DNA from: Chitinophagaceae bacterium
GTDB taxonomy: Bacteria > Bacteroidota > Bacteroidia > Chitinophagales > Chitinophagaceae
Assembly: GCA_019454915.1 (NCBI GenBank)
Contig: JACFNM010000250.1
Location: 1-6,086, forward strand
Length of the DNA stretch: 6,086 nt
Reading direction: 5' to 3'
Part shown: one piece after another, positions 5,735-6,086 of the stretch
Numbering within the stretch: the stretch's first letter is position 1
Layout: each line of letters begins with the position of its first letter
The notes under the pieces: generated by a model
Seen by the model: the letters and a program-made list of their open reading frames with translations, nothing else
The model's database searches: none
What the model was told of the DNA's origin: nothing
Program-made: the position numbers and the translations under genes

Positions 5735-5750
5735 TTAAACCAAGGTTAAA
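5735..5750. promoter_or_regulatory. imperfect inverted repeat at the regulator start codon
   Basis: TTAAACC (5735-5741) and GGTTAAA (5744-5750) are inverted with a 2-nt spacer and one mismatch. The repeat sits 1 nt from the regulator ATG (5733-5731). Such a position would allow transcriptional or translational autocontrol. It has no central CpG and no similarity to GTGTACGTACAC, so the regulator itself may not be the binding protein. The remaining gap to 5891 shows no gene, terminator or clear promoter. Confidence 0.22.
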
Positions 5751-5891
5751 CTTATTTTGATATGTAATTTATTAGAATTTTCGGCGAAATAAAGACAATA
5801 TTCAGATATGATCAATCCTTTTTTACTCCTGCCAGTCTTCTCAGCTTAATAACGCATTATTTCCGATAGCCTTTGATTATTAAACACAGAA

Positions 5892-6086
5892 CTATAGAAC
5901 AGGTGAATCAGAATGATTTCGAATTTTTGCATACAGATCTCCCGGTTCAAATGGCTTCACCAGGATGTCCGTTATTCCGGCATCTTTCGCTTTGCTGATT
6001 ACGTCTGAAGCTATGGTTGCCGTTACCGCTATTACCGGAATTTTTGCGTCCAGCTTTCTTAGTTGCCTCGTCGTTTCAAACCCGTC
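5892..6086 (-). CDS. C-terminal part of a response-regulator receiver domain (probable hybrid kinase), 5' end outside window
   Basis: Reading the minus strand from the right edge gives 64 codons and a TAG stop at 5894-5892. The peptide begins DGFETTRQLRKLD and continues IPVIAVTATIASD, then AGITDILVKPFEPGDLYAKI. This is the second half of a CheY-like receiver: DGFE after the phosphoacceptor loop, the conserved Thr of AVTA (visible residue 22), and the Lys-Pro of VKPF (44-45) with its invariant lysine. The phosphoacceptor Asp should lie about 7 codons beyond the window. A C-terminal receiver ending in LYAKI plus a short tail (NHSDSPVL) suits a hybrid histidine kinase, but a single-domain regulator is possible. 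It ends 158 bp before the LacI-family gene on the same strand; no functional link is shown. Confidence 0.88.
   Translation of the reverse strand, partial: DGFETTRQLRKLDAKIPVIAVTATIASDVISKAKDAGITDILVKPFEPGDLYAKIRNHSDSPVL

Overview
The window looks like chromosomal DNA of a member of the Bacteroidota. The evidence is indirect: start codons are preceded by A/T-rich leaders with no clear Shine-Dalgarno sequence, one promoter-like TAnnTTTG box is present, and the protein set (DoxX, secreted ThuA-like protein, LacI regulator with a sugar-binding domain, receiver domain of a probable hybrid kinase) is common in that phylum. No species is claimed. There are no rRNA or tRNA genes, CRISPR arrays, insertion sequences or prophage genes.

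Layout. Positions 1-473 (+) hold the 3' end of an unrecognised protein gene. A 258-bp gap follows, with a strong hairpin (515-550) and two operator-like dyads (585-596 and 671-681). Next is a zinc-free, cysteine-free MDR-family oxidoreductase (732-1694, +). It converges on a four-helix DoxX-family membrane protein (1762-2190, -). The rest is read from the minus strand, in this transcription order: the last 64 codons of a receiver-domain protein (6086-5892), a LacI-family regulator (5733-4672), a secreted ThuA-domain protein (4564-3770), a seven-repeat beta-propeller protein (3728-2373), then doxX.

Main reading. The LacI-type regulator, the ThuA-like protein and the propeller form a probable regulatory and catabolic module. 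The 107-bp gap between regulator and thuA-like gene contains a perfect 12-bp palindrome with a central CpG (4577-4588), the form expected of a LacI-family operator. The regulator has the hinge-helix leucine that inserts into such a CpG. The thuA-like and propeller genes are 41 bp apart and probably co-transcribed. ThuA relatives act in disaccharide/glycoside catabolism, so a sugar-related role is likely, but the substrate cannot be read from the sequence. The propeller protein is the least understood part. It has seven clear blade repeats, no signal peptide and no recognised catalytic motif, although its operon partner is exported.

Other structure includes a perfect 10-bp-stem hairpin over the regulator's stop codon and a promoter-like box only 4 nt upstream of doxX, which would give a leaderless mRNA. 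The remaining genes look ordinary.
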